A stretch of DNA of 64,000 bases from Neisseria leonii. GTDB lineage: Bacteria > Pseudomonadota > Gammaproteobacteria > Burkholderiales > Neisseriaceae. Position 1 is the first letter of the stretch; each line of letters begins with the position of its first letter. This document shows, piece by piece, positions 17,018-26,473 of this stretch. The notes under the pieces were generated by a model, which saw only the letters and a list, made by a program, of their open reading frames with translations, was not told the DNA's origin and searched no databases. The position numbers and the translations under genes were made by a program. The stretch covers positions 1,364,001-1,428,000 of the forward strand of contig NZ_CP145606.1 in NCBI RefSeq assembly GCF_028776105.2. The letters run 5' to 3'.

Positions 17018-17971
17018 CTACATCAGGCCGAATCCGCGCAGCAACACCATACCTGCCGCAGCGGAAAACATCGCGCCGAATGTCGTGATGCCGACAATAT
17101 TGGCCGCCGCCACATCGTTACCGCCCATGGCCTTGGCCATCACATAGCTGGCCGATGCCACCGGCGTCGCCACCATCAAAAACAATACCCCCATCGCCAC
17201 GCCGTTCAAGCCGAAAGCCAAGCCGGTCAAAACCGCCACCACCGGTGCCACTGCCAACCGACCGATACCCGCCTGCAACGCAACATCCGATACTTTCGCC
17301 ATCGAACGCCAGTCAAACGTCGCACCGGCACAAATCAGCGCCAGCGGCAGCGAAATATCGCCCACATAATCGGCCGTCTGCATCAGCGCGCGCGGCACGG
17401 GAATTTGGAAACGCTGCAACAGCAGCGCAAACACAATCGCCACAATCAGCGGATTGGTGTAAATCTTCTTTACCGTATGGTGCCATTTGGCCGCCGCCGA
17501 CCCACCCTGCGCACGGCTGAGCGTCACCACTGCCAAAATATTGTACAGCACGGTAATCACGCCCATATACACCGCACCCGCCGCCAATCCGCTTTTGCCG
17601 TAGGCATTGAGCACAAACGCCAGCCCCATAATGCCCATATTGCTGCGGAACACGCCCTGCACAAACACCCCTCTGTCGCGCACATCGGCGATTTTGCGCC
17701 ACGCATAAACTTCCGCACCGAAATACAGCACCAGCGTCGAAACCGCGCCCGCCGTCAGCAGAACCGCCTGTTCGGCGTAATCGATTTCCGCCGCCGCCAA
17801 ACGGGAAAACAGCAGCAGCGGCAGGCCGTAATGGAACACCAGATTCGATGCCTGCGCGACAAACTCCGCCCCCACCTGCCCGCTGCGCCGCAAAAACACA
17901 CCGAACAACAACAGCAACACGCTGGGCAGCGTCACATTCACCGCAAACCACACCGCATCAAAAAAGCCCAT
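17018..17971 (-). CDS. AEC-family transporter (auxin/malonate efflux carrier type)
   Basis: Inner-membrane carrier of the AEC family, a bile acid:sodium symporter-like fold. The 317-residue protein is almost entirely hydrophobic, with about ten membrane helices in two inverted halves. Recognisable segments are FRSNMGIMGLAF in the first half, YTNPLIVAIVFALLL in the middle, and SLPLALICAGATF in the second half. Bacterial members are annotated as malonate or organic-acid exporters, but the substrate cannot be told from sequence. Start at 17971 (MGFFDAVWF); longer frames read through the hairpin array at 18.1 kb. It stands alone. Confidence 0.85.
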   Translation of the reverse strand: MGFFDAVWFAVNVTLPSVLLLLFGVFLRRSGQVGAEFVAQASNLVFHYGLPLLLFSRLAAAEIDYAEQAVLLTAGAVSTLVLYFGAEVYAWRKIADVRDRGVFVQGVFRSNMGIMGLAFVLNAYGKSGLAAGAVYMGVITVLYNILAVVTLSRAQGGSAAAKWHHTVKKIYTNPLIVAIVFALLLQRFQIPVPRALMQTADYVGDISLPLALICAGATFDWRSMAKVSDVALQAGIGRLAVAPVVAVLTGLAFGLNGVAMGVLFLMVATPVASASYVMAKAMGGNDVAAANIVGITTFGAMFSAAAGMVLLRGFGLM

Positions 17972-18136
17972 ACTGCACCGTTTGTGAATATCGAAACAAA
18001 GTCCTATTCTAGTGCAGGCGGAAACAGGAAAAAAGGCCGTCTGAAAAAATAAAGACATGCACAAAATAGTGATTAGCAGGATTTTCCCTGTATACACTGC
18101 CGATTCGGCAGCACAAGCGCAACATCTGCCGCAAAA

Positions 18137-18272
18137 AGGCCGTCTGAAAACGGTGTCTTGCACCGTTTCTGCGAAGCTAAAACGATGCCCTGCGCCGTTT
18201 CTGCGAAGCTGAAACAGAGCGCAGCCGGTTTCTGCGATGTGATGAAACCCGCTGCTCATTTTCAGACGGCCT
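18137..18272 (+). repeat. DUS-anchored hairpin repeat array 2
   Basis: A DUS (18137-18148), units of 32, 32 and 30 bp (18148-18179, 18180-18211, 18212-18241), then a short degenerate stretch and an inverted DUS (18261-18272). Unit 1 is AAACGGTG-TCTTG-CACCGTTT plus CTGCGAAGCTA; unit 2 is AAACGATGC-CCT-GCGCCGTTT plus CTGCGAAGCTG. The arms of each unit are self-complementary although their sequences differ. Sits between gntK and the AEC transporter gene. Confidence 0.88.
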
Positions 18273-18287
18273 CTGCCTGTCCGCCGC

Positions 18288-18806
18288 TCAGCCCGATAAA
18301 CCCGCCAGCCATGCCGAAACGGCAGCGGCCGCTTCATCGGGCGTACCGCTGCCGTCGAGCGTGATGCCCGCCTCGCCGTCTGTCAGCGGTTCGAGAACCG
18401 CCAGTTGCGAATCGAGCATGTCTGCTTTCATATAATGGCCGACCCGCGCTTCCAAACGCTGCCTGTTTACATCAACGGGTACGGACAGATGCACGAACAC
18501 CACCTGCCCCTGCGCACCGCGCAACACATCGCGGTAGCTTTTTTTCAAAGCCGAACACGTTACCGCGCTGTACGCCTGTCCTGCCGCCTGCTGCGCACTC
18601 ATCCAGTCGCGCAGGCGCATCAGCCACGGCAGACGGTCTTCATCGGTTAAAGGCGTGCCCGCGCCCATTTTGTCGCGGTTGGCCTGAGAATGGAAATCGT
18701 CGCCCTCGGCATACGGGCAGCCGAAATGCTGCGCCAAAATACGCGCAACAGTCGTTTTGCCGCTGCCCGACACGCCCATGAAAACGATATGCACGGTTTC
18801 ACTCAT
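18288..18806 (-). CDS. gntK: Gluconokinase
   Basis: Phosphorylates gluconate to 6-phosphogluconate with ATP, feeding the Entner-Doudoroff or pentose phosphate pathway. The 172-residue protein has the P-loop GVSGSGKTTVA at 11-21, the gluconate-site EGDDFHSQANRDKM, LTDEDRLPWL, and CSALKKSYRDVLR, all typical of the GntK family. Preceded within 10 bp by the permease gene gntT, so uptake and phosphorylation are co-expressed. Confidence 0.95.
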   Translation of the reverse strand: MSETVHIVFMGVSGSGKTTVARILAQHFGCPYAEGDDFHSQANRDKMGAGTPLTDEDRLPWLMRLRDWMSAQQAAGQAYSAVTCSALKKSYRDVLRGAQGQVVFVHLSVPVDVNRQRLEARVGHYMKADMLDSQLAVLEPLTDGEAGITLDGSGTPDEAAAAVSAWLAGLSG

Positions 18807-18815
18807 CGGCTTCTC

Positions 18816-20204
18816 CTAACCCAGCAGCACCACGGCCGCCGCCGAAAAGGCAAAACCGCACAGCGCAATCAGGGTTTGATTGACCGTCCACGTTTTCAGC
18901 GTGGTCGGCACGTCCATATCCAGCAGGCGGCCGACCAGCCAGAAGCCGGAATCATTGACATGGCTGGCGCACACCGAGCCTGCCGCCGTTGCCAGCACCA
19001 CCCCGGCCAACTGCCATTCGTTGTAGCCCGCCGCCGCCACGGCCGGCGCCATCAGCGCGGCAGCCGTTGTCAAAGCCACGGTGGCCGAACCCTGCGCCAC
19101 GCGCAGCACCAGAGCCACCAAAAAACAGCCCAATAAAACGGAAATACCCAAGCCGTCCATCGTATCGGCCAAGGCTTTGCCGATACCCGAAGCGCGCAAC
19201 ACGCCGCCGAACATACCGCCCGCACCGGTAATCAGAATCACCGAACACACCGGCGCCAAAGTACTGTCCAGCGTTTTTTCCAAGGCCGAGCCGTTCAGGC
19301 CGCGCTTCGACCCCAACACATACATCGCCGCCAATACCGAAATCAGCAGTGCCACCGGTGTCGCACCGATCATACGCAGCAACTGCACCCACGCGGCCCG
19401 GCCGTCCACCCAACCCGCTGCGGCAGCCATATGCAGGCCGGTATTCATAAAAATCAGCACCATCGGCACCAGCATCAGCGCAACCACCGTCGAGGCTTTG
19501 GCGGGGTGCTCCGGCTGGTCGTTATCCTGTACACCGCCCGCCACCAAATCGGGTACCGGCAGCGGAAACAGCCTGTCCGCCTTCAAACCCCACCAATAAC
19601 CGCTCACCAGCCAGCTCAACACCGCCACCGGCAAACCCAAAACCAGCACATAACCGATATTCGCGCCGTAAAATTCGGACGCGGCAATCGGCCCCGGATG
19701 CGGCGGCAGAAAAACGTGCATGACCGAAAACGCGCCGATGGCGGGCAGCGCATACGCCAACACATTGGCTTTCATGCGCCGCGCGGTGGCAAACACAATC
19801 GGCAGCATCACAATCAGCCCGGCATCGAAAAACATGGGAAAACCGAAAATCAGCGAGGCCACACCCAAAGCAAACGGCGCGCGCTTTTCGCCGAATATGC
19901 GGATCAGCGCATCAGCCAGCGACTGCGCGCCGCCGGAAGTTTCCACCAACCGGCCGAGCATCGCCCCCAAGCCCACCAGCAAAGCCACCCCGCCCAAAGT
20001 CGCACCGAAGTTTTTAACCAGTACCTCCCCCACCAATGCGTTCAATGGCAAACCGGTTGCCAATGCAGTCAGCAGACTGACCAGAATCAGCGTCAGCAGC
20101 GCGTGTATGCGGAATCGGATAATCAGCACCAAAATCAGCGCAACCGCACCGGCGGCAACCGTCAGCAGCGGCCCCGTGCCCAAAGTCTGTGTCCAGTTTT
20201 CCAT
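18816..20204 (-). CDS. gntT: Gluconate permease (GntP family)
   Basis: Proton-coupled gluconate importer of the inner membrane. The 462-residue protein has about 12-14 membrane helices. Family segments include LGGVALLVGLGAMLGRLVE, PMFFDAGLIVMLPIVF, FLPPHPGPIAASE and the C-terminal AQGSATVALTTAAALM and SHVNDSGFWL. Start at ATG 20204 follows AGGTGG; an upstream GTG at 20213 is less likely. First gene of gntT-gntK. Confidence 0.93.
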   Translation of the reverse strand: MENWTQTLGTGPLLTVAAGAVALILVLIIRFRIHALLTLILVSLLTALATGLPLNALVGEVLVKNFGATLGGVALLVGLGAMLGRLVETSGGAQSLADALIRIFGEKRAPFALGVASLIFGFPMFFDAGLIVMLPIVFATARRMKANVLAYALPAIGAFSVMHVFLPPHPGPIAASEFYGANIGYVLVLGLPVAVLSWLVSGYWWGLKADRLFPLPVPDLVAGGVQDNDQPEHPAKASTVVALMLVPMVLIFMNTGLHMAAAAGWVDGRAAWVQLLRMIGATPVALLISVLAAMYVLGSKRGLNGSALEKTLDSTLAPVCSVILITGAGGMFGGVLRASGIGKALADTMDGLGISVLLGCFLVALVLRVAQGSATVALTTAAALMAPAVAAAGYNEWQLAGVVLATAAGSVCASHVNDSGFWLVGRLLDMDVPTTLKTWTVNQTLIALCGFAFSAAAVVLLG

Positions 20205-20303
20205 CGGTACCACCTGTCCGTGAGTTAATGGTCGGAATAGGATGAGTCAAACAGCGGAGAATATATAGTATAGCCCCGAGCCGTATTACGCACCGGGCAG
20301 CAC

Positions 20304-20343
20304 AGGCCGTCTGAAACGCACCCCGCCCGCTTTCAGACGGCCT
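20304..20343. terminator. DUS hairpin between lpxL-type gene and gntT
   Basis: DUS copies at 20304-20315 and 20332-20343 face each other (13-bp arms, 14-base loop). The right copy overlaps the stop codon of the acyltransferase gene (20335-20333), so the hairpin starts inside the end of that gene. Confidence 0.55.
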
Positions 20344-21217
20344 GATTATCCGGCTCAGGCGCACCGGCGGGCTGTTTGTAGCGGTTGTAGGAAAACAGGT
20401 ATTGCGCGGGGAAGCGGCGCACCCATGCTTCGATGTTGTCGTTCATCAGTTGCGCATCGCGGATTTTGTCGCCGGTCAGCGTTCCCGCCAACGGTGCAAC
20501 GTGCAGCACAAACCCGCGCCCGCCACTCAAACGCTCGCCGCAGAAAAACAGCGGGCAGACGTTCTGCACCTGCGCCAGCTTGGCCGCCAGCGTCATGGTG
20601 TAGGCCGGGCGGCCGAAAAAACGCACCCACACACCGCCGCCCTCTTCCGGCTTCGGCACATGGTCGGGCAGTACAATCGTCGCCTCGCCCGAACGCAGCG
20701 CCTTCATGACCTGCTTGACCCCCTGCACGCTGGCCGGTGCGGTTCTGCCTTTGCCGCGCACCCTGCCCGCCTGCATGATTTCGTCCAACACACGGATTTT
20801 CGGCGGTTTGTACATCGCCGTCAGCGCGAAAGGCAGCCGCTCGCTGATATAGCGTCCCGCCAAATCGTAGCTGCCCAAATGCGGGGTCAGCAGCAGCAGG
20901 CCCTGCCCCGCCGCCACCGCACGCTCGATATGCGCCCAACCGTGTACTTCGACAAACAGCGCACTGACCGCCTCAGGCTGTCTGAAAAACGCCACCGGCA
21001 ACTCCAAACCGCCCTTGGCCGTTTCCCGCAGCACGGCTTTGACCGCCGCATCATCACACGGCAGACGCGCCTGCGCCAGATGCTCGCGCACACGCGTCCG
21101 GCTGCGGGGTGCCGTATAAAACACGGCCGTTCCCGCCAGACTGCCCAGAGCGTGCAGCACGCGCAACGGCAGGCGTGCGGCCAGCCCGAACAGGAAAAAA
21201 ACCATTTTTTGCACCAT
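20333..21217 (-). CDS. Lipid A acyltransferase, LpxL/HtrB family
   Basis: Inner-membrane enzyme that adds a secondary acyl chain to lipid A. The 294-residue protein has an N-terminal membrane segment, the catalytic HX4D motif HLGSYD at 113-118, and family stretches VLPDHVPKPEEGGGVWV and LFSYNRYKQP near the end. I start it at 21217 because GGGAGG lies just upstream. Whether it is the LpxL1- or LpxL2-type enzyme, and the acyl chain length, cannot be decided here. Its last residues (NQAV) and its stop are read from a DUS. Divergent from metK. Confidence 0.88.
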   Translation of the reverse strand: MVQKMVFFLFGLAARLPLRVLHALGSLAGTAVFYTAPRSRTRVREHLAQARLPCDDAAVKAVLRETAKGGLELPVAFFRQPEAVSALFVEVHGWAHIERAVAAGQGLLLLTPHLGSYDLAGRYISERLPFALTAMYKPPKIRVLDEIMQAGRVRGKGRTAPASVQGVKQVMKALRSGEATIVLPDHVPKPEEGGGVWVRFFGRPAYTMTLAAKLAQVQNVCPLFFCGERLSGGRGFVLHVAPLAGTLTGDKIRDAQLMNDNIEAWVRRFPAQYLFSYNRYKQPAGAPEPDNQAV

Positions 21218-21260
21218 CTGCGGCCTCCCAAGTGCGCATTGTAACATTCCCACATATATC

Positions 21261-21295
21261 TTGGCCGTCTGAAACGGCACGGCTTTCAGACGGCC
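21261..21295. repeat. Near-DUS hairpin between divergent genes
   Basis: TGGCCGTCTGAAA (21261-21273) and TTTCAGACGGCCA (21283-21295) form a 13-bp stem with a 9-base loop, between lpxL-type and metK start regions. Each arm differs from the 12-mer DUS only in its first base. Confidence 0.6.
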
Positions 21296-21363
21296 ATGAA
21301 GCCCGCTCACTTTCCCCGTGCAAATTATTCATCTGCCGCTGCGGGGATACCGCCCGCCATCTC

Positions 21364-21372
21364 TGCTATAAT
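21364..21372 (+). promoter_or_regulatory. Extended -10 promoter for metK
   Basis: TGCTATAAT (21364-21372) is a perfect extended -10 element 60 bases upstream of metK. No good -35 box is seen at the expected distance. Confidence 0.6.
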
Positions 21373-21431
21373 ACGGCCGAACCGCCATACGGCCGCCGCG
21401 CCGTTTTTCTTCTGCATAGAAAGTCCGAATC

Positions 21432-22601
21432 ATGAATGAATATCTGTTTACTTCCGAATCCGTTTCGGAAGGCCACCCCGACAAAGTTGCCGACCAAATT
21501 TCCGATGCCGTACTGGATGCCATTCTGGCACAAGACCCCAAAGCGCGCGTGGCCGCCGAAACGCTGGTGGCCACCGATTTGTGCGTGCTGGCCGGCGAAA
21601 TCACCACTTCGGCCAAAGTCGATTATGAAAAAATCGCCCGCGACACCATCGCGCGCATCGGCTACTGCAACCCTGAATGGGGCTTTGCCGCCGATTCGTG
21701 CAAAGTGGTACTCAACTACGGCGAGCAGTCGCCCGACATCGCACAGGGTGTGAACGAAGGCGAAGGCGTGGATCTGAATCAGGGCGCAGGCGACCAAGGC
21801 CTGATGTTCGGCTATGCCTGCGACGAAACCCCGTCTCTGATGCCGTTTCCGATTTATTACAGCCACCGCCTGATGCAGCGTCAGAGCGAAGTACGCAAAA
21901 GCGGCATCCTGCCCTGGCTGCGACCCGATGCCAAAGCCCAGCTGACCTGCGTGTACGACGGTGAAACCGGAAAAGTCAAACGCATCGACACCGTCGTCCT
22001 CTCCACCCAGCACGACGAGGGCATCAACCGCGACGATTTGATTGCCGCCGTCAAAGAACACATCATTCTCCCCGTTCTGCCGTCTGAAATGCTCACGGAA
22101 GAAACCAAATACCTGATCAATCCCACGGGCAATTTCGTTATCGGCGGCCCGCAGGGCGACTGCGGTCTGACCGGCCGTAAAATCATCGTCGATTCCTACG
22201 GCGGTGCCGCACCGCACGGCGGCGGCGCATTCTCCGGGAAAGACCCGAGCAAAGTGGACCGCTCGGCCGCCTATGCCTGCCGCTATGTGGCCAAAAACAT
22301 TGTCGCCGCCGGTTTGGCCGGACAGTGCCAGATTCAGGTCTCCTACGCCATCGGCATTGCCGAGCCGACTTCGATTGCCATCGACACTTTCGGCACCGGC
22401 AAAATCAGCCAGGAGAAACTGACCGCCATCGTACGCGAACATTTCGACCTGCGCCCCAAAGGCATTATCCAAATGCTTGACCTGCTGCGTCCGATTTACA
22501 GCAAATCCGCTGCTTACGGCCACTTCGGCCGAGAAGAGCCGGAATTTACGTGGGAGCGTACCGACAAAGCCCGCCTGCTCAGACAGGCAGCAGGCCTGTA
22601 A
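21432..22601 (+). CDS. metK: S-adenosylmethionine synthetase
   Basis: Makes S-adenosylmethionine from methionine and ATP, the methyl donor for RsmI, RsmH, RlmD and others in this window. The 389-residue protein has the family motifs [17 protein letters not shown] at the N-terminus (His and Asp of the active site), [12 protein letters not shown], and the glycine-rich [16 protein letters not shown]. Single gene with its own extended -10 promoter. Confidence 0.98.
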   Translation: MNEYLFTSESVSEGHPDKVADQISDAVLDAILAQDPKARVAAETLVATDLCVLAGEITTSAKVDYEKIARDTIARIGYCNPEWGFAADSCKVVLNYGEQSPDIAQGVNEGEGVDLNQGAGDQGLMFGYACDETPSLMPFPIYYSHRLMQRQSEVRKSGILPWLRPDAKAQLTCVYDGETGKVKRIDTVVLSTQHDEGINRDDLIAAVKEHIILPVLPSEMLTEETKYLINPTGNFVIGGPQGDCGLTGRKIIVDSYGGAAPHGGGAFSGKDPSKVDRSAAYACRYVAKNIVAAGLAGQCQIQVSYAIGIAEPTSIAIDTFGTGKISQEKLTAIVREHFDLRPKGIIQMLDLLRPIYSKSAAYGHFGREEPEFTWERTDKARLLRQAAGL

Positions 22602-22823
22602 GCATTCCGGCCGTCTGAACGCCGTTTCCACATCACGCTCCAAACGGATTCCGCTTGACGGAATCCGTTTTTGTATCTCATCAACACCGCTGCCCAATGC
22701 GTTATTTCCAACAGCCGTATTGTATTCCGTCAGCCCCTCATGCTACATTCAAATCCGCAGCCGTATATAAAACCACCACAAGCGGCCGCATTCCCCCTAT
22801 CACGAAACAAGGAGAAGAAACTT

Positions 22824-24455
22824 ATGTTAGGCCTGATGCAAAACCAGCCGCTGCTGATTTCCACCCTGCTTGATTCAGCCGCCCGCCACCACGGCAGCAA
22901 TGAAATCGTTTCCCGCCGCGTCGAAGGCGACATCCACCGCTACACTTGGAAAGACCTGCAAAACCGCGCCAAACAGGTTGCCAACGGTCTGGAAGAACTG
23001 GGTGTGGCCGACGGCCTGCGTGTCGGCACCCTGGCGTGGAACGGCTACCGCCATCTGGAACTTTATTACGGTGTCAGCGGAGCTGGGCGCGTGATTCATA
23101 CCGTCAATCCGCGTCTGTCGCCCGAACAAATCGCATGGATTATCAACCATGCCGACGATCAGGTGCTGTGTTTCGACATGACCTTTCTGTCTACCGTACA
23201 GCAAATCCACACACTCTGCCCGTCCGTCAAACACTATATCGCGCTGTGCGACAGTGGCGCACTGCCCGCCGACAGCGGCATTCCCAACCTGATCTGCTAC
23301 GAAGACTGGCTGGCCGCCCAATCCACCGATTATGTCTGGCCGGATTTAGACGAAAACACCGCTTCCGGCCTTTGCTATACCAGCGGCACCACAGGCAACC
23401 CGAAAGGCGTACTGTACAGCCACCGTTCCAGCGTGCTGCACGCTTACGCCATCAGTCTGCCCGACACCATGTGTCTGCGCGAAGCCGATGCCGTTCTGCC
23501 GGTCGTACCCATGTTTCACGTAAACGCCTGGGGCATTCCTTACGCCGCCGCCATGGTCGGCTGCAAACTGGTGCTGCCCGGCCCGCAATTGCACGGGGAA
23601 GCACTGTACAGCCTGATGGAACAGGAACAGGTTACTTTTTCGGCAGGTGTCCCAACCGTCTGGCAGATGCTGCTGTCTTATGTTCAGGAACACAAGCTGA
23701 CATTTAGCTCGCTGAAACGCGTCGTCATCGGCGGCTCAGCCGCGCCGCGCTCCATGATCGAAACTTTCCTGAACAACTACCACATCGAACCGCTGAATGC
23801 CTGGGGCATGACGGAACTCAGTCCCGTCGGTACGTTTTGTACGCTGAAAGCGAAACAGCGCAGCTGGAACGAGGCCGATCAGATTACCGTCCGCCAGAAA
23901 CAGGGGCGCGCCGTATTCGGTGCTGACATCAAAATTCTCGACGAAAACGGCAACGAACTGCCGTGGGACGGACAAAGCTGCGGCGAACTGTACGTGAAAA
24001 GCCCGTGGCTGCTGTCCCGCTATTTCAATGAAGACAGACTGCCACTGAAAGACGGCTGGTTTGCCACCGGCGATATTGCCGTTATCGATGCAGACGGCTT
24101 TATGCAGATTACCGACCGCAGCAAAGACATCATCAAATCGGGCGGCGAATGGATCAGCTCCATCACACTGGAAAACATCGCCACCGCCCACCCTGCCGTC
24201 GCCATGGCCGCCTGTATCGGCATCCCCCACCCGAAATGGGACGAACGGCCGATTGTCGCTGTCGTCCTCAAACCCGGAACCGAATTGGCCGTACAGGATT
24301 TGCAGGCATTTTATGCGGATAAAGTCGCCAAATGGCAGATTCCCGACGATGTCGTCATCATGGACGCTCTGCCTCTGGGCTCAACCGGAAAAATCCTGAA
24401 AAGCAAACTGCGCGAACAGTTGAAAGACTACCGCCTGCCCGTTCAGACGGCCTGA
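22824..24455 (+). CDS. AMP-forming fatty acyl-CoA ligase
   Basis: Activates a carboxylic acid, probably a medium- or long-chain fatty acid, to its CoA thioester through an acyl-AMP. The 543-residue protein has the ANL-family motifs [17 protein letters not shown] (P-loop), [10 protein letters not shown], the hinge [11 protein letters not shown], and the C-terminal catalytic Lys in GSTGKILK. It resembles FadD3/AlkK-type ligases more than acetyl-CoA synthetase. Start at 22824 follows AAGGAG. The C-terminal residues QTA and the TGA are read from an inverted DUS (24442-24453). Convergent with rpsJ. Confidence 0.88.
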   Translation: MLGLMQNQPLLISTLLDSAARHHGSNEIVSRRVEGDIHRYTWKDLQNRAKQVANGLEELGVADGLRVGTLAWNGYRHLELYYGVSGAGRVIHTVNPRLSPEQIAWIINHADDQVLCFDMTFLSTVQQIHTLCPSVKHYIALCDSGALPADSGIPNLICYEDWLAAQSTDYVWPDLDENTASGLCYTSGTTGNPKGVLYSHRSSVLHAYAISLPDTMCLREADAVLPVVPMFHVNAWGIPYAAAMVGCKLVLPGPQLHGEALYSLMEQEQVTFSAGVPTVWQMLLSYVQEHKLTFSSLKRVVIGGSAAPRSMIETFLNNYHIEPLNAWGMTELSPVGTFCTLKAKQRSWNEADQITVRQKQGRAVFGADIKILDENGNELPWDGQSCGELYVKSPWLLSRYFNEDRLPLKDGWFATGDIAVIDADGFMQITDRSKDIIKSGGEWISSITLENIATAHPAVAMAACIGIPHPKWDERPIVAVVLKPGTELAVQDLQAFYADKVAKWQIPDDVVIMDALPLGSTGKILKSKLREQLKDYRLPVQTA

Positions 24456-24478
24456 CGGCGGTCAGACGGACACGGCAA

Positions 24479-24514
24479 CAAAAAAGCCTGAACAAAGTTC
24501 AGGCTTTTTTCCGT
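24479..24514. terminator. Bidirectional terminator, acyl-CoA ligase / rpsJ
   Basis: AAAAGCCTGAAC, loop AAA, GTTCAGGCTTTT with A and T runs on both sides. It serves both the ligase gene and the str-operon transcript ending with rpsJ. Confidence 0.85.
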
Positions 24515-24521
24515 TCAATGC

Positions 24522-24833
24522 TTATTGCACTTTGATTTCTACATCAACACCCGCAGGCAGGTCGAGCTTCATCAGCGCATCGGTCGTTTTGTCGGTCCAG
24601 TCCACAATGTCCATCAGACGCAGGTGGGTACGGATTTCCAACTGTTCGCGCGACGTTTTATTGACGTGCGGCGAGCGCAGGATATTGAAACGCTCGATTT
24701 TGGTCGGCAGCGGAATCGGGCCTTTAACCACAGCACCGGTACGCTTGGCGGTTTCCACAATTTCTTGCGCGGAACGGTCGATCAGGCTGTAATCGTATGC
24801 TTTCAAACGGATACGGATTTTTTGGTTTGCCAT
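24522..24833 (-). CDS. rpsJ: 30S ribosomal protein S10
   Basis: S10 of the small subunit, also the NusE partner of NusB in antitermination. 103 residues, starting [14 protein letters not shown] at 24833 with AGGA upstream. Full family length and sequence. It follows tuf by 18 bp and is the last gene before a strong terminator and a convergent gene, so it is cut off from rplC and the rest of an S10 operon. Confidence 0.98.
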   Translation of the reverse strand: MANQKIRIRLKAYDYSLIDRSAQEIVETAKRTGAVVKGPIPLPTKIERFNILRSPHVNKTSREQLEIRTHLRLMDIVDWTDKTTDALMKLDLPAGVDVEIKVQ

Positions 24834-24851
24834 TGTCAATATCCTTTCCGA

Positions 24852-26036
24852 TTAAGCGATGACAGAAGAAACGACACCGGCACCTACGGTACGGCCACCT
24901 TCGCGAATCGCAAAGCGCAGACCGTTTTCCATGGCGATCGGGGCAATCAGTTCAACTGTGATTTTCACGTTCTCGCCCGGCATAACCATTTCCACGCCTT
25001 CCTGCAAGGATACCGCACCGGTTACGTCGGTGGTACGGAAGTAGAATTGCGGACGGTAGTTCGCGAAGAACGGTGTATGGCGGCCGCCCTCTTCTTTGCT
25101 CAGTACGTATACTTCGGCTTCGAATTTGGTGTGCGGGGTAATCGTACCCGGTTTGGCCAATACTTGGCCGCGCTCGACTTCTTCGCGTTTGGTACCGCGC
25201 AGCAGTACGCCCACGTTGTCGCCTGCCTGGCCTTCGTCCAGCAGTTTGCGGAACATTTCCACACCGGTACAGGTGGTTTTTTGGGTGTCTTTCAGACCGA
25301 CGATTTCAATCTCGTCGCCGACGTGGATGATGCCGCGCTCGACACGGCCGGTAACCACGGTACCGCGGCCGGAAATCGAGAATACGTCTTCAATCGGCAG
25401 CAGGAAGGGTTTGTCTACGGCACGCTCGGGGGTCGGGATGTAGCTGTCCAAAGCGGCAGCCAGTTCGAAGATTTTTTCTTTGAATGCGGCATCGCCTTCC
25501 AAAGCTTTCAGGGCAGAGCCTTGGACGATCGGGCAGTCGTCGCCCGGGAAGTCGTAGCTGGACAGCAGGTCGCGGATTTCCATTTCAACCAGCTCCAGCA
25601 GTTCTTCGTCGTCCACCATGTCACATTTGTTCATGAAGACGAGAATGTAGGGTACGCCTACCTGACGCGCCAGCAGGATGTGCTCGCGGGTTTGCGGCAT
25701 GGGGCCGTCTGCGGCGGATACGACGAGAATCGCACCGTCCATTTGGGCGGCACCGGTAATCATGTTTTTCACGTAGTCGGCGTGACCCGGGCAATCTACG
25801 TGGGCGTAGTGGCGGGTTTCGGTTTCGTATTCTACGTGTGAGGTGTTGATGGTGATGCCGCGGGCTTTTTCTTCCGGGGCATTGTCAATCTGGTCGTAGC
25901 CTTTGGCCTGGCCGCCGAATTTTTCGGCCAAGATGGTGGTCAGGGCAGCTGTCAGGGTGGTTTTACCATGGTCAACGTGACCGATGGTGCCAACGTTTAC
26001 GTGCGGTTTGCTACGTTCGAATTTTTCCTTAGCCAT
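24852..26036 (-). CDS. tuf: Elongation factor Tu
   Basis: GTPase that brings aminoacyl-tRNA to the ribosomal A site. 394 residues with [10 protein letters not shown] (G1), the switch I region with [27 protein letters not shown] (G3) and NKCDM (G4), followed by the two beta-barrel domains. Separated from fusA by a terminator and a strong promoter, so it can be expressed independently of the upstream str genes. Confidence 0.98.
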   Translation of the reverse strand: MAKEKFERSKPHVNVGTIGHVDHGKTTLTAALTTILAEKFGGQAKGYDQIDNAPEEKARGITINTSHVEYETETRHYAHVDCPGHADYVKNMITGAAQMDGAILVVSAADGPMPQTREHILLARQVGVPYILVFMNKCDMVDDEELLELVEMEIRDLLSSYDFPGDDCPIVQGSALKALEGDAAFKEKIFELAAALDSYIPTPERAVDKPFLLPIEDVFSISGRGTVVTGRVERGIIHVGDEIEIVGLKDTQKTTCTGVEMFRKLLDEGQAGDNVGVLLRGTKREEVERGQVLAKPGTITPHTKFEAEVYVLSKEEGGRHTPFFANYRPQFYFRTTDVTGAVSLQEGVEMVMPGENVKITVELIAPIAMENGLRFAIREGGRTVGAGVVSSVIA

Positions 26037-26140
26037 GAGCTAATTTCCTTAAATCAAAGAGCGAGTTGAAAGAACGGACAAGGCATCAGCCCTGCCAAAA
26101 GTTCGGGCGGCATTTGTGCCACCCTGAAAATAAGGAAGCG

Positions 26141-26169
26141 ATTATCGACCATCGCATAAAAAAAATCAA
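26141..26169 (-). promoter_or_regulatory. tuf promoter
   Basis: On the minus strand TTGATT (26169-26164) and GATAAT (26146-26141) are separated by exactly 17 bp containing a T run. It lies about 100 bp upstream of tuf and explains tuf-rpsJ expression beyond the fusA terminator. Confidence 0.75.
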
Positions 26170-26265
26170 GTATTTTCAAGCATTCCTTTTTCAGACGGCC
26201 TCACTGATATATCCACCGCACCGCATAGCGGCACAGGAAGGGAATAGGCACACAAACATCCATAA

Positions 26266-26286
26266 ATGAATTCATGGTGTATACAC
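26266..26286. repeat. Twin 10-bp palindromes upstream of tuf
   Basis: ATGAATTCAT (26266-26275) and GTGTATACAC (26277-26286) lie one base apart, about 100 bp upstream of the tuf promoter. Each is a perfect palindrome. No binding protein is known to me. Confidence 0.5.
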
Positions 26287-26343
26287 TGCTTTTGTCCGAA
26301 TCAAAAAGCATAACAGACAATAGATGACCCATACTTCTAACGC

Positions 26344-26368
26344 CAGACGGCCTGTCAGGCCGTCTGAA
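26344..26368. repeat. Head-to-head DUS palindrome
   Basis: CAGACGGCCTG and CAGGCCGTCTG separated by one T; the right copy extends into an exact DUS (26357-26368). Confidence 0.7.
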
Positions 26369-26380
26369 AACAACCGGATA

Positions 26381-26424
26381 AAAAAAACCGGATTTTTCCA
26401 AACACATCGGAAAAATCCGGTTTT
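26381..26424 (-). terminator. Terminator after fusA
   Basis: On the minus strand a perfect 16-bp stem AAAACCGGATTTTTCC / GGAAAAATCCGGTTTT (nine-base loop) is followed by TTTTATCC. It lies 50 bp past the fusA stop and separates the rpsL-rpsG-fusA transcript from tuf. Confidence 0.88.
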
Positions 26425-26473
26425 GCCGTTTCAGAACAGCAGGAATATTCCCGCTGCCCTAAACCGCCGATAC

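Noticed and set aside
17972..18337. N-terminal extension of the AEC transporter and similar extensions of ftsW and mraY
   Set aside because: The extra residues (FAET, FCEA-like peptides) are translations of the hairpin arrays, which lack stop codons in several frames; the family starts lie downstream with plausible initiation sites.
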